NCBI GenBank assembly: GCA_020636005.1
Contig: JACJYR010000001.1
Coordinates: 3,104,501 to 3,168,500 of the forward strand
DNA: 64,000 nucleotides
Source of the DNA: Lewinellaceae bacterium
Lineage (GTDB): Bacteria > Bacteroidota > Bacteroidia > Chitinophagales > Saprospiraceae
Direction: 5' to 3'
Shown: positions 51,847 through 61,017 of the stretch, one piece after another
How the letters are laid out: the number at the start of each line of letters is the position of its first letter
Position numbering within the stretch: position 1 is the stretch's first letter
Notes under the pieces: model-generated
The model's database searches: none
Told to the model about the DNA's origin: nothing
The model's input: only the letters and a program-made list of their open reading frames with translations
Made by a program: the position numbers and the translations under genes

Positions 51847-54201
51847 ATGCTTGCATACCTACTCAAAGTCACGCTATGCTGGGCAGTGTTTTACCTGCTC
51901 TACCACCTGCTGCTGGGCAAGGAGACTTTTTTCCGGCTGAACCGCTGGTACCTGCTTGGCACGATGGTGGCCGGCCTCGCAATTCCAGCCGTTGAGCTTG
52001 ATTTGTTTGTGCCGGTGGATGTACCTGCTGCTTACTACTATTTGCAGCCTATCACAATAGGCGTTGAGCAATTGGAGGCCATCATCATCACCGCTTCGGA
52101 TGAGCGGCAGCCAGTGGATGTTTGGCAACTTTTAGTGTGGATTTACTGGGCGGGGGTAGCAGTGTCATTGATTAGATTTGGCTATGGTCTTTTGCAGATC
52201 AACATGCTTTACAGGGCAGGGGAGCGGGCAGCCCGCCCCGGCTACCGCTTCGTTTCGACGCCGGCCCCGCATGTGCCGTTTTCCTTTTTCAAAAACCTCT
52301 TCTGGAGCAAGCACTTTGAAGTGGGCGAAGAAGACCGCCAAAGCATCTTGCGGCACGAAGAAGCACATATTTTCCAGTGGCACAGCCTCGATGTGCTGCT
52401 GCTCGAACTGGCCGGCATTTTCTGCTGGTGCAGCCCGCTCATTTACCTCTATAAAAAAGCTGTGAAAACTACCCATGAATACCTCGCCGACGCTTATGTG
52501 ACGGAGGGTTTCAGCAAGAAACAATACGGCCGTTTGTTGCTCAGGCAGTCGCAGTCCGGAATGCAGATTGCCATTTCCAACTCCCTTTTTTCTTCACAAT
52601 TAAAAAAACGTATTGTTATGATGACTAAAACAAGATCATCGCAGCGGGCTTCGCTGAAGTACCTTGCTGCCGTGCCGGCACTGGCACTGCTTTTCCTGGT
52701 TTTTTCTTTTACACAAAAAAACGGGGACGGCATGTTTGGGCCTGAAACAACGGTTGCCGTTGCAGATACCTTGCCGGACGGCGACGTTTACAAGGTCGTG
52801 GAAGAGATGCCCCGCTTTCCTGGCTGCGAGGAAGTAGCCGATGCCGCTGAACGGGACAAATGCGCCAAGGAAATGCTTTTCCAATTCATTGGCGACAACT
52901 TAAAGTATCCTAAAACGGCCAGTAAAAAAGGAATACAGGCAGATATTCTGGCCCAGCTGGTGATTGAAAAAGACGGCAGCGTTACCCAAAAGAAAGTTTC
53001 CCTTACTACGAACTGCGAGGGTTGCGAAGACTGCATTGACGAGGTGATCAAGCTCGTCTCGATGATGCCCAACTGGGTGGCCGGCAAGCATCACGGTGAG
53101 GCTGTCCCTGTCGAACTCAACCTTCCGATTAAATTTAGGTTGGATGCAGAAGCCCCAAGCCCGAAGATGGAAACCGAAAGGCCGGAAGTTTACAAAGTGG
53201 TCGAAGAAATGCCCGTCATGGAAGGCTGCGGCCATCTGGCAGGAGATGACCGCAAAAACTGTTCGACTGAAAAGCTGATGAAGTTCATTTTCGGCCACCT
53301 CAAATACCCGAAAGAGGCAGAAGAAAAAGGGATCGAGGGCATGGTGGTGGCCAAGTTTATTATTGAAAAAGACGGCACTGTTTCCAATCCTGAAATAATC
53401 AGGAGCATTGGTGGCGGCTGCGACGAAGAAGTGCTGCGGGTCGTCCGTGAAATGCCGAAGTGGACGCCTGGCACACAGGAAGGCAAGCCAGTGGCTGTTG
53501 AGTTTACATTGCCCGTGAAATTCAAAATGGATGGCAAAGAAGGCGAAAAAGTGGACAACAAAGCCCTGAAAGAAGTGGATCAAATGCCCCGCTTTGCCGG
53601 TTGTGAGGATGCAGAAGTTAAAGATGCCTGCTCAAAAGAAAACCTTGTCAACTTCATTGTTGAAAACTTGAAATACCCTGAAAAAGCAAAAAAGGCAGGT
53701 GTGGAAGGCACCGTTGTCATCAAGTTCGTCATCAGTGAATCCGGCGCTGTAAGGGATGCCCAAGCCATTAAGGGCATCGGCGCAGGTTGTGACGAGGAAG
53801 CGCTCCGGGTCGTCAACCAGATGCCCGACTGGACGCCTGGCATGAAGGACGGCAAAGCCGTAAGTGTAGAAATGTCATTGCCCTTCAAGTTTGCCCTGCC
53901 GCCAAAGGCAGGTCTGGCAAAGGCCGAAATCTTCGAGGTGTTCCCCAACCCTTCCAGTGAAAACGGATTCAACGTCAGGTTCAAAGCACCTGCTGGAAAG
54001 CTGGCGCTCCGCTTCTACGATGCGGTGAACAAAGGTGACGTGATGGAAAAATCCTTTCCTAAATACGATGGCACAGAGCAAACGGTGCGCATTGGCACAA
54101 GTGGCCTTTTCAGCAACGGCCTGTCAAAAGGCACGGCCTTCGTGGGGCTATACGATGAAAAAGGAAATGTGCTGGGCAGCACAACCGTAGTAGTACAGTA
54201 A
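51847..54201 (+). CDS. BlaR1-like M56 metallopeptidase with three TonB C-terminal domains and a sorting-like tail
   Basis: 784 aa from ATG at 51847; the frame is open to 51778, but that part lies in the inverted repeat. Residues 1-300 are an M56 peptidase with membrane helices and the zinc motif HEEAH (about 173). After a further helix (LAAVPALALLFLVFSFTQ) come three TonB_C-like domains. Each starts VVEEMP or EVDQMP and contains a cysteine pair, LKYP, V..KF.I...G and a PNWVAG- or PKWTPG-like loop. The last 90 residues begin VFPNPSSENGFNVRF and resemble a T9SS C-terminal domain, though its KG-type end is not classical. Triple TonB domains are unusual and suggest contact with several outer-membrane partners. 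Confidence 0.86.
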   Translation: MLAYLLKVTLCWAVFYLLYHLLLGKETFFRLNRWYLLGTMVAGLAIPAVELDLFVPVDVPAAYYYLQPITIGVEQLEAIIITASDERQPVDVWQLLVWIYWAGVAVSLIRFGYGLLQINMLYRAGERAARPGYRFVSTPAPHVPFSFFKNLFWSKHFEVGEEDRQSILRHEEAHIFQWHSLDVLLLELAGIFCWCSPLIYLYKKAVKTTHEYLADAYVTEGFSKKQYGRLLLRQSQSGMQIAISNSLFSSQLKKRIVMMTKTRSSQRASLKYLAAVPALALLFLVFSFTQKNGDGMFGPETTVAVADTLPDGDVYKVVEEMPRFPGCEEVADAAERDKCAKEMLFQFIGDNLKYPKTASKKGIQADILAQLVIEKDGSVTQKKVSLTTNCEGCEDCIDEVIKLVSMMPNWVAGKHHGEAVPVELNLPIKFRLDAEAPSPKMETERPEVYKVVEEMPVMEGCGHLAGDDRKNCSTEKLMKFIFGHLKYPKEAEEKGIEGMVVAKFIIEKDGTVSNPEIIRSIGGGCDEEVLRVVREMPKWTPGTQEGKPVAVEFTLPVKFKMDGKEGEKVDNKALKEVDQMPRFAGCEDAEVKDACSKENLVNFIVENLKYPEKAKKAGVEGTVVIKFVISESGAVRDAQAIKGIGAGCDEEALRVVNQMPDWTPGMKDGKAVSVEMSLPFKFALPPKAGLAKAEIFEVFPNPSSENGFNVRFKAPAGKLALRFYDAVNKGDVMEKSFPKYDGTEQTVRIGTSGLFSNGLSKGTAFVGLYDEKGNVLGSTTVVVQ

Positions 54202-54229
54202 AAGACAAGAAATCACCCGAATTATTAAA

Positions 54230-54266
54230 AAATGGGGCGGCTGATTCAGCCGCCCCATTTTTTTTT
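54230..54266 (+). terminator. Strong intrinsic terminator after the M56-TonB gene
   Basis: A 15-bp perfect inverted repeat (AAATGGGGCGGCTGA and its complement, centred on T54245) is followed by nine T. It is 28 bp past the stop codon. Confidence 0.93.
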
Positions 54267-54306
54267 AATTCGAAAAAATTCGTGCAATTCGTGGCAACTT
54301 ACCCCA

Positions 54307-54867
54307 TCAGGAAAAAATCTCTTTCACCTCCAGTTCAAACCCTTCCAATACTTTCGACTTAACGGTGCCTCCACTTTCCGCAAAATCAAATAGGGCCATT
54401 TCGCCTTTTTCGTTTTGATAAACTTCCACTGCTTTGTTGTTGGGATCAACGAGCCAATATTCCTGCACCCCTGCATTTTCATAAGCCTTCTTTTTGTCAA
54501 AACGGTCGTTGCCCATCGTGCCGGGCGAAAGGATTTCGACGATTAAGTCGGGTACGCCGATGACCACCCCCTCCTGATAGTCAAGGATTTTGCTATTCTT
54601 ATTGGAAACAAAGAAAATATCGGGCAGCACGTGGTTGAACTCATCCAGATAAACATCCGTAGGCGCTGTGAAAACTTTTCCAAGTTTTTTTGTCAGCGCA
54701 TGGTTGAGCATTTTGGAGGAGAGCAGGATGGATGTTTCCTGATGCTGTAGGGTAGGTGCAGATTTTCTCACGATGTGTCCATTAATGAGTTCATAGTATG
54801 CGTCCTCCCCTTCAAACTCCATTTGAAGGAATTCCGGGACGGTGATTTTCTTTTCAGCTACGAGCAT
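54307..54867 (-). CDS. Uma2-family (DUF820) PD-(D/E)xK nuclease-like protein
   Basis: 186 aa. The fold marks are YYELINGHIVRKSAPT near the start, then LPDIFFV, GVPDLIVEILSPGT and RFDKKKAYENAGVQEYWLVDP. These are the conserved acidic and lysine residues of the Uma2 family, restriction-endonuclease-like proteins that are abundant in cyanobacteria and Bacteroidota and whose role is unclear. The gene is solitary. Nothing around it suggests a complete restriction or toxin-antitoxin system. Confidence 0.9.
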   Translation of the reverse strand: MLVAEKKITVPEFLQMEFEGEDAYYELINGHIVRKSAPTLQHQETSILLSSKMLNHALTKKLGKVFTAPTDVYLDEFNHVLPDIFFVSNKNSKILDYQEGVVIGVPDLIVEILSPGTMGNDRFDKKKAYENAGVQEYWLVDPNNKAVEVYQNEKGEMALFDFAESGGTVKSKVLEGFELEVKEIFS

Positions 54868-54932
54868 GATTGGTCAATTTTTGTAAAAACTGGAAGCAAG
54901 TTATTGAAAAACAGCCAAAACTGAAAGTGGGT

Positions 54933-55673
54933 TTACTGTGCCAGCCGCTTCTCGTAAAGCTCCGTCACCACGGGTTTCAACATGGCTGCCCAACGATCAT
55001 ATCCCTTGCTGTTCATGTGCAGTTTGTCTTCGGTGAAAAGGGCCGGGTCGGGTGCGCCGTTGGCATCCAGCAGGGTGGTGCTGATGTCCACATATCGCAG
55101 GGTGGGCCAGCTTTGGGCGAACTGTTCCACCATGGAGTTGAACTGTTGGTAATTGCGCCACATGTTCCAGCGGCTGGGCGAGGGCTTGGCCGAGATGAAA
55201 ACAATGGGCGTGTCCTTCAGGTTCTTCTCCGTTTCACCGATGAATTTTTTAAAATTCTGGAAGACGAGGGCGGGCGGGTCGTCGGAGGCCAGGTCGTTGT
55301 CGCCGCAGTAGAAGACGATGAGGCCGGGCTTGTATTTGTAGATGATGCGGTTGGCATAATAGGCCACCTCCGGGATGGTAGAGCCGCCAAAGCCCCGGTT
55401 GATGACGGGCAGCGGCGCAAAGTCTTTTTCCAGGGTATTCCACATGCGGATACTTGAACTGCCCACGAACAGCACGGCGTTTTGAGGGGGCATGCTTGTT
55501 TTGTCGGACGCCTCAAACGCCTGGATTTCCTGCTCGAAGCGGTCCAGGTGCTTTTGCTGGCCGCGGGGCAGCACGGAGGCCTGGTTGTTGGAGTGGCTGT
55601 CGCCTTTGCAACCGGTTAATATGGCCAAAAGGGTAAGGGAAAAGGGCAGGAGGAAGGGAAAGAGTTTTTTCAT
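54933..55673 (-). CDS. SGNH/GDSL-type hydrolase lipoprotein
   Basis: 246 aa from the start MKKLFPFLLPFSLTLLAILT at 55673 (the frame is open upstream to 55796 without sequence support). The signal ends in a lipobox LTGC. SGNH blocks are visible: VGSSSIRMW (catalytic Ser, block I), INRGFGGST (block II), FYCGDNDLASD (block III) and TEDKLHMNSKGYDRW (Asp-His of block V). It is an esterase or acetylhydrolase anchored to the inner or outer membrane; the substrate is unknown. Confidence 0.88.
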   Translation of the reverse strand: MKKLFPFLLPFSLTLLAILTGCKGDSHSNNQASVLPRGQQKHLDRFEQEIQAFEASDKTSMPPQNAVLFVGSSSIRMWNTLEKDFAPLPVINRGFGGSTIPEVAYYANRIIYKYKPGLIVFYCGDNDLASDDPPALVFQNFKKFIGETEKNLKDTPIVFISAKPSPSRWNMWRNYQQFNSMVEQFAQSWPTLRYVDISTTLLDANGAPDPALFTEDKLHMNSKGYDRWAAMLKPVVTELYEKRLAQ

Positions 55674-55774
55674 GGTGGATATTTTGTCAACGAAATTACG
55701 GCTATCCGCCTGTAAAGTGCAGTAAACCATTCTTTTTTTGAGCCGGTAAGTAACGGCCTCCCCCCCCATCCTCA

Positions 55775-55806
55775 AAACACCCAAACACTTAAACACCCAA
55801 ACACAC
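55775..55806 (-). repeat. Octamer repeat (AAACACCC-type), 4 copies
   Basis: AAACACCC, AAACACTT, AAACACCC and AAACACAC in exact 8-nt register start 6 bp beyond the stop of the pyrophosphatase gene. They are of the same family as the hairpins at 12755 and 26230, but only one arm is present. Confidence 0.85.
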
Positions 55807-55811
55807 GCTGT

Positions 55812-56537
55812 TCACAGGCTCTTCAAAATCTCCTGCTGCCGCTGCCCGAAATTCATCATTTCCACCAGCGTCAGCGACATGACGTCTTCTAGATCGCCAT
55901 AGGCTTCCTGGTAGTCCTTGCGGCTGGCCTGGATGACGGCCAGGGCTTCTTCCCGTCCGTAAACATGCGTGATCTCGCACTGCTGCGCACTGCCCGGCAA
56001 CTGTTTGTAAGTGAGGAAGTAGTGTTTCAGGCGGTTGACGATGCTGGGCGGCAGTTGGGCCACGTCGTCCCATTGGCCATACACGTCGTCGTGTTTGAGC
56101 ACGGCGATGATCTTGTCGTCTGCCTCGCCATTGTCGATCATGCGGAAGCCGCCGATGGGGATGGCCTTCACGATGATGTCGCCGTGGGTGATTTCCCGTT
56201 CGGTGAGCACACAGATATCGAGGGGGTCATTGTCGCCGAGGATGTCGTTGCGGCCGGTGCGGGCCATGCAGTAGTTGGCGACGTGCTGCTGGCAATAGGT
56301 CTGTGGGATGAAGCCATAGAGGGCCGGTACGATGTTGGAAAATTTCTGTGGCCGATCCACTTTAAGGTAGCCCGTTTGCTTGTCAATTTCGTATTTGACG
56401 GTGTCGGAGGGGATGATTTCGATGAAGGCGGTGACAGTTTCGGGTGCGTTTTCGCCGATTTCTATGCCGTGCCAGGGGTGCGATTTGTAGCGCAGCCCGA
56501 CCATTTTCCAGATTTTTTGAAATGCCTCTTGGTTCAT
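55812..56537 (-). CDS. Inorganic pyrophosphatase (family I type)
   Basis: 241 aa from the start MNQEAFQKIWKMVGLRYKSH at 56537; the frame continues upstream, but with low-quality sequence. Motifs of soluble inorganic pyrophosphatase are seen: IEIIPSDTVKYEIDKQTG, YGFIPQTY, GDNDPLDICVLTERE (the metal-binding DxDPxD) and FRMIDNGEADDKII. Compared with the E. coli enzyme (about 175 aa) there is an N-terminal extension and a longer C-terminus, as in other Bacteroidota family members. It hydrolyses PPi released by biosynthesis. Confidence 0.92.
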   Translation of the reverse strand: MNQEAFQKIWKMVGLRYKSHPWHGIEIGENAPETVTAFIEIIPSDTVKYEIDKQTGYLKVDRPQKFSNIVPALYGFIPQTYCQQHVANYCMARTGRNDILGDNDPLDICVLTEREITHGDIIVKAIPIGGFRMIDNGEADDKIIAVLKHDDVYGQWDDVAQLPPSIVNRLKHYFLTYKQLPGSAQQCEITHVYGREEALAVIQASRKDYQEAYGDLEDVMSLTLVEMMNFGQRQQEILKSL

Positions 56538-56706
56538 GGCAGAAGGATATTGGGTATTTGACAACAAAGAAAATAAATGATTAACTGGTTGGTTTTCAGT
56601 TTGTTGGGGCAAAGTTCGGCTTTTTTTTGAAAGTAGGAACAAGAAAGTTTTACCCCAACACCGGAAGGCAATACTGTTTAAGTGAACTCCTGGGCTGGCT
56701 TTTTTA

Positions 56707-57762
56707 TCAAATAAAATCAACGTCCACATAATAAGGATAGCGCATCAGGTATTCGATGGCCTGTTTCATTTCGAAACTCTCAAAAACGGCCCGGTACAGC
56801 ATTTGGGTGATGGGCACGTGCAGTTTCCAGTAATCGGCCAGGTGTTTGGCAATTTTGAGGGTGCGCACGCCCTCCGCCACTTCGGGCATGGAAGAAAGGA
56901 TTTCCTCCATAGTTTCGCCCTGGCCCATGCGGTAGCCGAAGGTATAGTTGCGGCTGCTCATGCTCGTGGCCGTGCAGACCAGATCGCCGATGCCGGCGGT
57001 GCCGACGAAAGGTTTGGGCGTGGTGCCAAAAGCCCTGCCGAAGTAGATCATCTCCATCAGGCCGCGGGTGATGAGCAGGGCCTGGATGTTTTTCCCCATG
57101 CCCAGCCCGCCCAATACGCCGCTGCCAATGGCAATGATGTTTTTCAGGGCGCCGGCCAGTTCTGCCCCCAGTATGTCGTAGGTGCCGAAGACCTGGAAAT
57201 AGCGGCTGCTCAGCACTTTTTTACCCTGATCGATCACCTCTTCGAAGCGGCTGCCGATGACGGTGGCAGTGGGCTGCCCGGCCATAATCTCATTGGCCAG
57301 GTTGGGGCCGGAAAGGCAGCCGATGCGCATGGCCACGCTCTCTTCCCTGATGACCTCGCTCATGGTGCGTACGCTGTTCCGGGTGATCTTGCCGGCTTTC
57401 AGGTCTTCTTCGCTCAGGTTTTTCAGGTCAAAGCCCTTTGTGCCGTGAATGAGCAGGTGATAGGGGTGTAGATAGGGTGAAAGGTTTTGCATCATGCTGC
57501 GAAACCCTTCGGAAGAGACGATAGGGAAAATGAGATTGCACTGGTCGGCCACTTCCTCCAGGTTGCCGGTGGCGCGCACCCTGGGGGAGATGTCCACCTC
57601 CAGGTTGGGGTGGCGGTGATCTTTGTTGATGGCTTCAACCTGCTCGGGTTGGCGGCTGAAAAGCAGGACTTCATTGTTGTAGGCCAGAAGGTTGGAAACG
57701 GCAGTCCCAAAGCTTCCCGCTCCGATAACTCCTATTTTTGAAGGGTGGTTATGCTTAGACAT
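56707..57762 (-). CDS. gpsA: NAD(P)-dependent glycerol-3-phosphate dehydrogenase
   Basis: 351 aa from the start MSKHNHPSKIGVIGAGSFGT at 57762; the frame continues upstream to 57897 without family-like sequence. The NAD motif GVIGAGSFGTAVSNLL, PIVSSEGFRSMM, LSGPNLANEI and the C-terminal domain (ELAGALKNIIAIGSGVLGGL, MGKNIQALLITRGLMEM, TAGIGDLVCTATS) are characteristic of GpsA. It makes sn-glycerol-3-phosphate for phospholipids. The inorganic pyrophosphatase gene lies downstream on the same strand, 169 bp away, perhaps in one operon. Confidence 0.95.
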   Translation of the reverse strand: MSKHNHPSKIGVIGAGSFGTAVSNLLAYNNEVLLFSRQPEQVEAINKDHRHPNLEVDISPRVRATGNLEEVADQCNLIFPIVSSEGFRSMMQNLSPYLHPYHLLIHGTKGFDLKNLSEEDLKAGKITRNSVRTMSEVIREESVAMRIGCLSGPNLANEIMAGQPTATVIGSRFEEVIDQGKKVLSSRYFQVFGTYDILGAELAGALKNIIAIGSGVLGGLGMGKNIQALLITRGLMEMIYFGRAFGTTPKPFVGTAGIGDLVCTATSMSSRNYTFGYRMGQGETMEEILSSMPEVAEGVRTLKIAKHLADYWKLHVPITQMLYRAVFESFEMKQAIEYLMRYPYYVDVDFI

Positions 57763-57895
57763 TTGCGCTTTTGCGATCTTTGTTGCTCGCCATGAGTGGC
57801 TGGTAAAAGTACATTTTTTCATAAAACCCAAACCATCGGTTTTATTGGGGGTTAATCTGGGGCCTTCAGTTTTTCTGTAAAACCCAAGTTGTTCC

Positions 57896-58900
57896 ATGCT
57901 TTACCTACTGCTGCCGTTTTTGCTTTTTTTCAATCTTTTTGAAAATGAAAAGCCACCTATCACACCACCTGCCCAACCCGTTGCCGGGCCCGGTGGCACA
58001 GCCTACCTGCACGATTCCATTCGATGGACTTCCTTTGCACAGCGGATGGACGGCTATTGGCTCTTTGAGCCGGATGCACCAAAACCCGACTCGGCTAACG
58101 TAGTCGTTTTCGTACATGGATATGGCGGCATCAACCCCATGATTTACGGCAAATGGATCCGCCACCTCGTCCGGAGGGGCAACATTGTTATCTACCCACG
58201 CTACCAATTGGACATGCTGATACCACGGACGCCCAAGTTCACGGAGCATGTGGCCACCGCCGTCAAAGATGCCCTGGTGGAACTGGGCACAGAAGGCCAC
58301 GTGAAGCCCATTATCTCACAGTTGGCCTTCGTCGGCCACTCCTGGGGAGGTGTGATCACGGCCAACCTTTGCAAACAATATAAGGAGTACGGCATCCCAC
58401 AGCCCAAGGTGGCCTTCCTCTGCGCGCCCGGCACCAGCATATTGAAAGGGGGGCGTTTGGAGGAGTACGGAGGCATGCCCGCTGATCTGAAGCTGTTGAT
58501 AGCCGTAAGCGACGAAGACGAAATTGTGGGCGATGAATTTGCCCTCCAGGTATTCAAGGAAGCTGAAACTGTAAAAGAACGCAACCTCGTCCGTTTTTTC
58601 ACCGATACGCACGGCAGCCCGCCGCTGCTGGCCAACCACAACCAACCTTATTGCATTGACGAGGCATTCGACTGCGGCATCCACAACTATACTTACAAGC
58701 GGGCCATGGAATTGACGACCGAGGATGCCTTCGACTTTTTCGGGTACTGGAAATTGTTAGATGCCTTGCTGGCCTGCAGCCGCAGCGGGGACTACTGCGG
58801 CTATGCCTTTGGCGGCACGGCTGATCAGGCCTGCCTCGGCACCTGGAGCGATGGTACGCCCGTAAAGCCGTTCGGGGTCACTCTGCCAGCGAAGCAGTAG
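57896..58900 (+). CDS. Alpha/beta-hydrolase
   Basis: 334 aa. The first 20 residues are hydrophobic (MLYLLLPFLLFFNLF), a likely signal peptide or anchor. VVVFVHGYGG holds the oxyanion hole and FVGHSWGGVI the nucleophile serine. The later AVSDEDEIVGD probably supplies the acid, and a histidine near LANHNQP the base. The gene diverges from gpsA and its last 23 bp overlap the end of the convergent MFS gene. The substrate is unknown. Confidence 0.83.
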   Translation: MLYLLLPFLLFFNLFENEKPPITPPAQPVAGPGGTAYLHDSIRWTSFAQRMDGYWLFEPDAPKPDSANVVVFVHGYGGINPMIYGKWIRHLVRRGNIVIYPRYQLDMLIPRTPKFTEHVATAVKDALVELGTEGHVKPIISQLAFVGHSWGGVITANLCKQYKEYGIPQPKVAFLCAPGTSILKGGRLEEYGGMPADLKLLIAVSDEDEIVGDEFALQVFKEAETVKERNLVRFFTDTHGSPPLLANHNQPYCIDEAFDCGIHNYTYKRAMELTTEDAFDFFGYWKLLDALLACSRSGDYCGYAFGGTADQACLGTWSDGTPVKPFGVTLPAKQ

Positions 58901-60122
58901 CAGTGGCTGCTTTGACTTTTGCTTCCCATTTTTTTAAAAATATAGTTCCCAAAAAAGCTGTTGTACAAAGGCCGGCAAGCAAATACCACAACAAGCTGAA
59001 TCCCCAATGGGCGGCAACCTGCAGGCCGATGGTAGGGGCGAAAATGAGGGAGATGCTGTAAGTCATGGTGAACATGCCCATGTACTTTCCCCTGTTTGCC
59101 GGTGTGGCCCGGCCAAGTGAGTAGGCATTTGTAAATGGCATGTTCAGCATTTCGCCAAAGGTGAGTGCCAGCATGGAAACAACCGCAATGGCAATGGTCG
59201 TACCCGCCAAATTGAAAATAAAATAGGCAGACCCTATCAAGGCAATGCCCCACTTGATCACGTCCAGTTTGTTAAAATGCCTGTCCAGGAAATGGACCAA
59301 GGGCATTTCAAAGAGCACGATCAAAATACCGTTCATGGCCAGCAGGCCACCAATCTGGCTTTCCGACAACCCCACTTCCTGTTTGTAGAAAACGGGCAAT
59401 GTGGACAGGAACTGCATGAAAGCTACCGCCGTAAACAGGAGCATCACCAGGAAAAACAGGTAAATGCGGTCCTGGTAAGGAGAGATGAAGGTGCCTCTGC
59501 TTGGTTCTTCCTCTTCCGCCACCTTTCCCCCCTTTTTTGGCTTCAGGGAAAAACGCAGAAAAAAGGCAGCTCCGATACAGGTTAGCCCATCCACCCAAAA
59601 CAAGGAATGATAGCCATAAGATGCTGCCAGCCAGCCGCCCAGCGCCGGGCCGAGCGACCAGCCAAAGTTGATGGCCATGCGGATCAGGGAAACGGACCGG
59701 GTGCGGTTTTCCGGTTTGCTGTAGGCAGCGATGGCCGAAAAAGTGGCCGGCCGAAAGGATTCGCCAATAACGCTCGTAAAGAAAATGGCCAGGTAAATTT
59801 CTACAGGGCTTTCCATGAGCATGAGCAGCAGGAACATGAACCCGCCCAGCAGCAAAGACCAAAACTGCACCCGGTAATACCCAATCTTATCGGTCAGATA
59901 GCCGCCCAGGTACGAACCAGCCACTGAGCCGAAACCAAAAACCGTCATAGCCCAACCTGCCTGTTCCAGCGTATAGCCGAGCCGGGTAGTCAGGTAAACG
60001 GTGAGAAATGGGAGTACCATCGTGCCACTCCTGTTGATCAAGGTGACCAGCGAAAGCAGCCAGATGGAACGGGAGAGGCCAGACAGCGAATCTTTATACA
60101 TGGAGTAAGTGCGGGTGAACAT
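58878..60122 (-). CDS. MFS transporter (DHA-type)
   Basis: 414 aa with about 12 membrane helices in two bundles separated by a charged loop (about residue 195-215, KPKKGGKVAEEEEPSRG). The loop-2 MFS signature is present as GGYLTDKIGYYRVQF, and the N-terminal segment SLVTLINRSGTMVLPFLTVY is typical of the drug:H+ antiporter-1 group. The substrate cannot be predicted. The end overlaps 23 bp with the alpha/beta-hydrolase gene on the other strand. Confidence 0.9.
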   Translation of the reverse strand: MFTRTYSMYKDSLSGLSRSIWLLSLVTLINRSGTMVLPFLTVYLTTRLGYTLEQAGWAMTVFGFGSVAGSYLGGYLTDKIGYYRVQFWSLLLGGFMFLLLMLMESPVEIYLAIFFTSVIGESFRPATFSAIAAYSKPENRTRSVSLIRMAINFGWSLGPALGGWLAASYGYHSLFWVDGLTCIGAAFFLRFSLKPKKGGKVAEEEEPSRGTFISPYQDRIYLFFLVMLLFTAVAFMQFLSTLPVFYKQEVGLSESQIGGLLAMNGILIVLFEMPLVHFLDRHFNKLDVIKWGIALIGSAYFIFNLAGTTIAIAVVSMLALTFGEMLNMPFTNAYSLGRATPANRGKYMGMFTMTYSISLIFAPTIGLQVAAHWGFSLLWYLLAGLCTTAFLGTIFLKKWEAKVKAATATASLAE

Positions 60123-60311
60123 AACACGATTCAGGATAAACGGTCAAAGAAGGCTGCCCCTGCGAAGCTGGAAATGGTTTGGCGTATCATTTTCCGAAGC
60201 CTTGGCACCCAGGGGCATGATAGCGAGGTATTGAACATACTATACTGTCACAATCCATTTTTAGTTCTTGGATTTGCGGTAGAAATATCTCCAACAAACT
60301 GTTTCTGCCGT

Positions 60312-60845
60312 TTATCTCACTTCGAATTCCATGTCCAGGTTGATGTCGAAGGTGCCGTTGGGGCTGTCCCGCAACCGCTCAAATTTTACCTGTACGTTGA
60401 TTCTGTCCTGGAGTACGAGTTCTCGAAGGTCGTTCACGTTGCTCGGCACGAGGTCGAGGTCGAAGCCGGCATCAATAGGCACCGGGTCCCGGTAAAACGC
60501 CTCACGGCCACAGTTGATTTCATTTTCATTCAGGGGGCACAACCTGATGGAAAGGGCATCTATAAAATTGAGTTGGTCTTCGTTGAAAAAAACACTCAGG
60601 GTGGCCCGGCCGGGGCGGATGCTTTGAATGTTAGCCGTGTCAATGCCATTGGCCGCCAGCAACGAAAGGGCGTTCGTGCGAACATCCGGAATGGGGATGT
60701 AGGGGGTAAAAGGGGGCTGGACGTTGGCAGCATCCACCGTAAACTGGAGGTTTTTTACCTGAATACGGAGCAGGGGCGGCGTGGATTCCTTTTTGCAGGA
60801 AAGGAAAAATGGCAGTGCTACCAGAAGTATGGAAAATTTGTTCAT
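60312..60845 (-). CDS. Hypothetical lipoprotein
   Basis: 177 aa from the start MNKFSILLVALPFFLSCKKE at 60845 (ATG codons at 60851 and 60845; the second gives a better signal). The lipobox is FLSC with cysteine near residue 16. The mature part is rich in Asn, Asp and Val, with beta-strand-like stretches (LRIQVKNLQFTVDA, FDINLDMEFEVR) and no recognised domain. Two further cysteines (LCPLNENEINC) may form a disulphide. The function is unknown. Confidence 0.7.
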   Translation of the reverse strand: MNKFSILLVALPFFLSCKKESTPPLLRIQVKNLQFTVDAANVQPPFTPYIPIPDVRTNALSLLAANGIDTANIQSIRPGRATLSVFFNEDQLNFIDALSIRLCPLNENEINCGREAFYRDPVPIDAGFDLDLVPSNVNDLRELVLQDRINVQVKFERLRDSPNGTFDINLDMEFEVR

Positions 60846-61017
60846 CACCAATTATTTGTTTTAAAAAAGTGAAAAGTCCACTAATAAAAATTTTACCTGC
60901 GCCCACATTTGACTAATTTGGGCTTTATTGATTCTTTTGCTGCTGAAACATAAAAATCCCCGGGCATAGCCATCAACCCTTTCCCCGGAATTTATCAAAA
61001 GACGTAAACCTAAAACA

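Noticed and set aside
51374..54201. Beta-lactam resistance (bla) operon
   Set aside because: BlaI and M56 families are general in Bacteroidota and no beta-lactamase or PBP2a-like gene is nearby.
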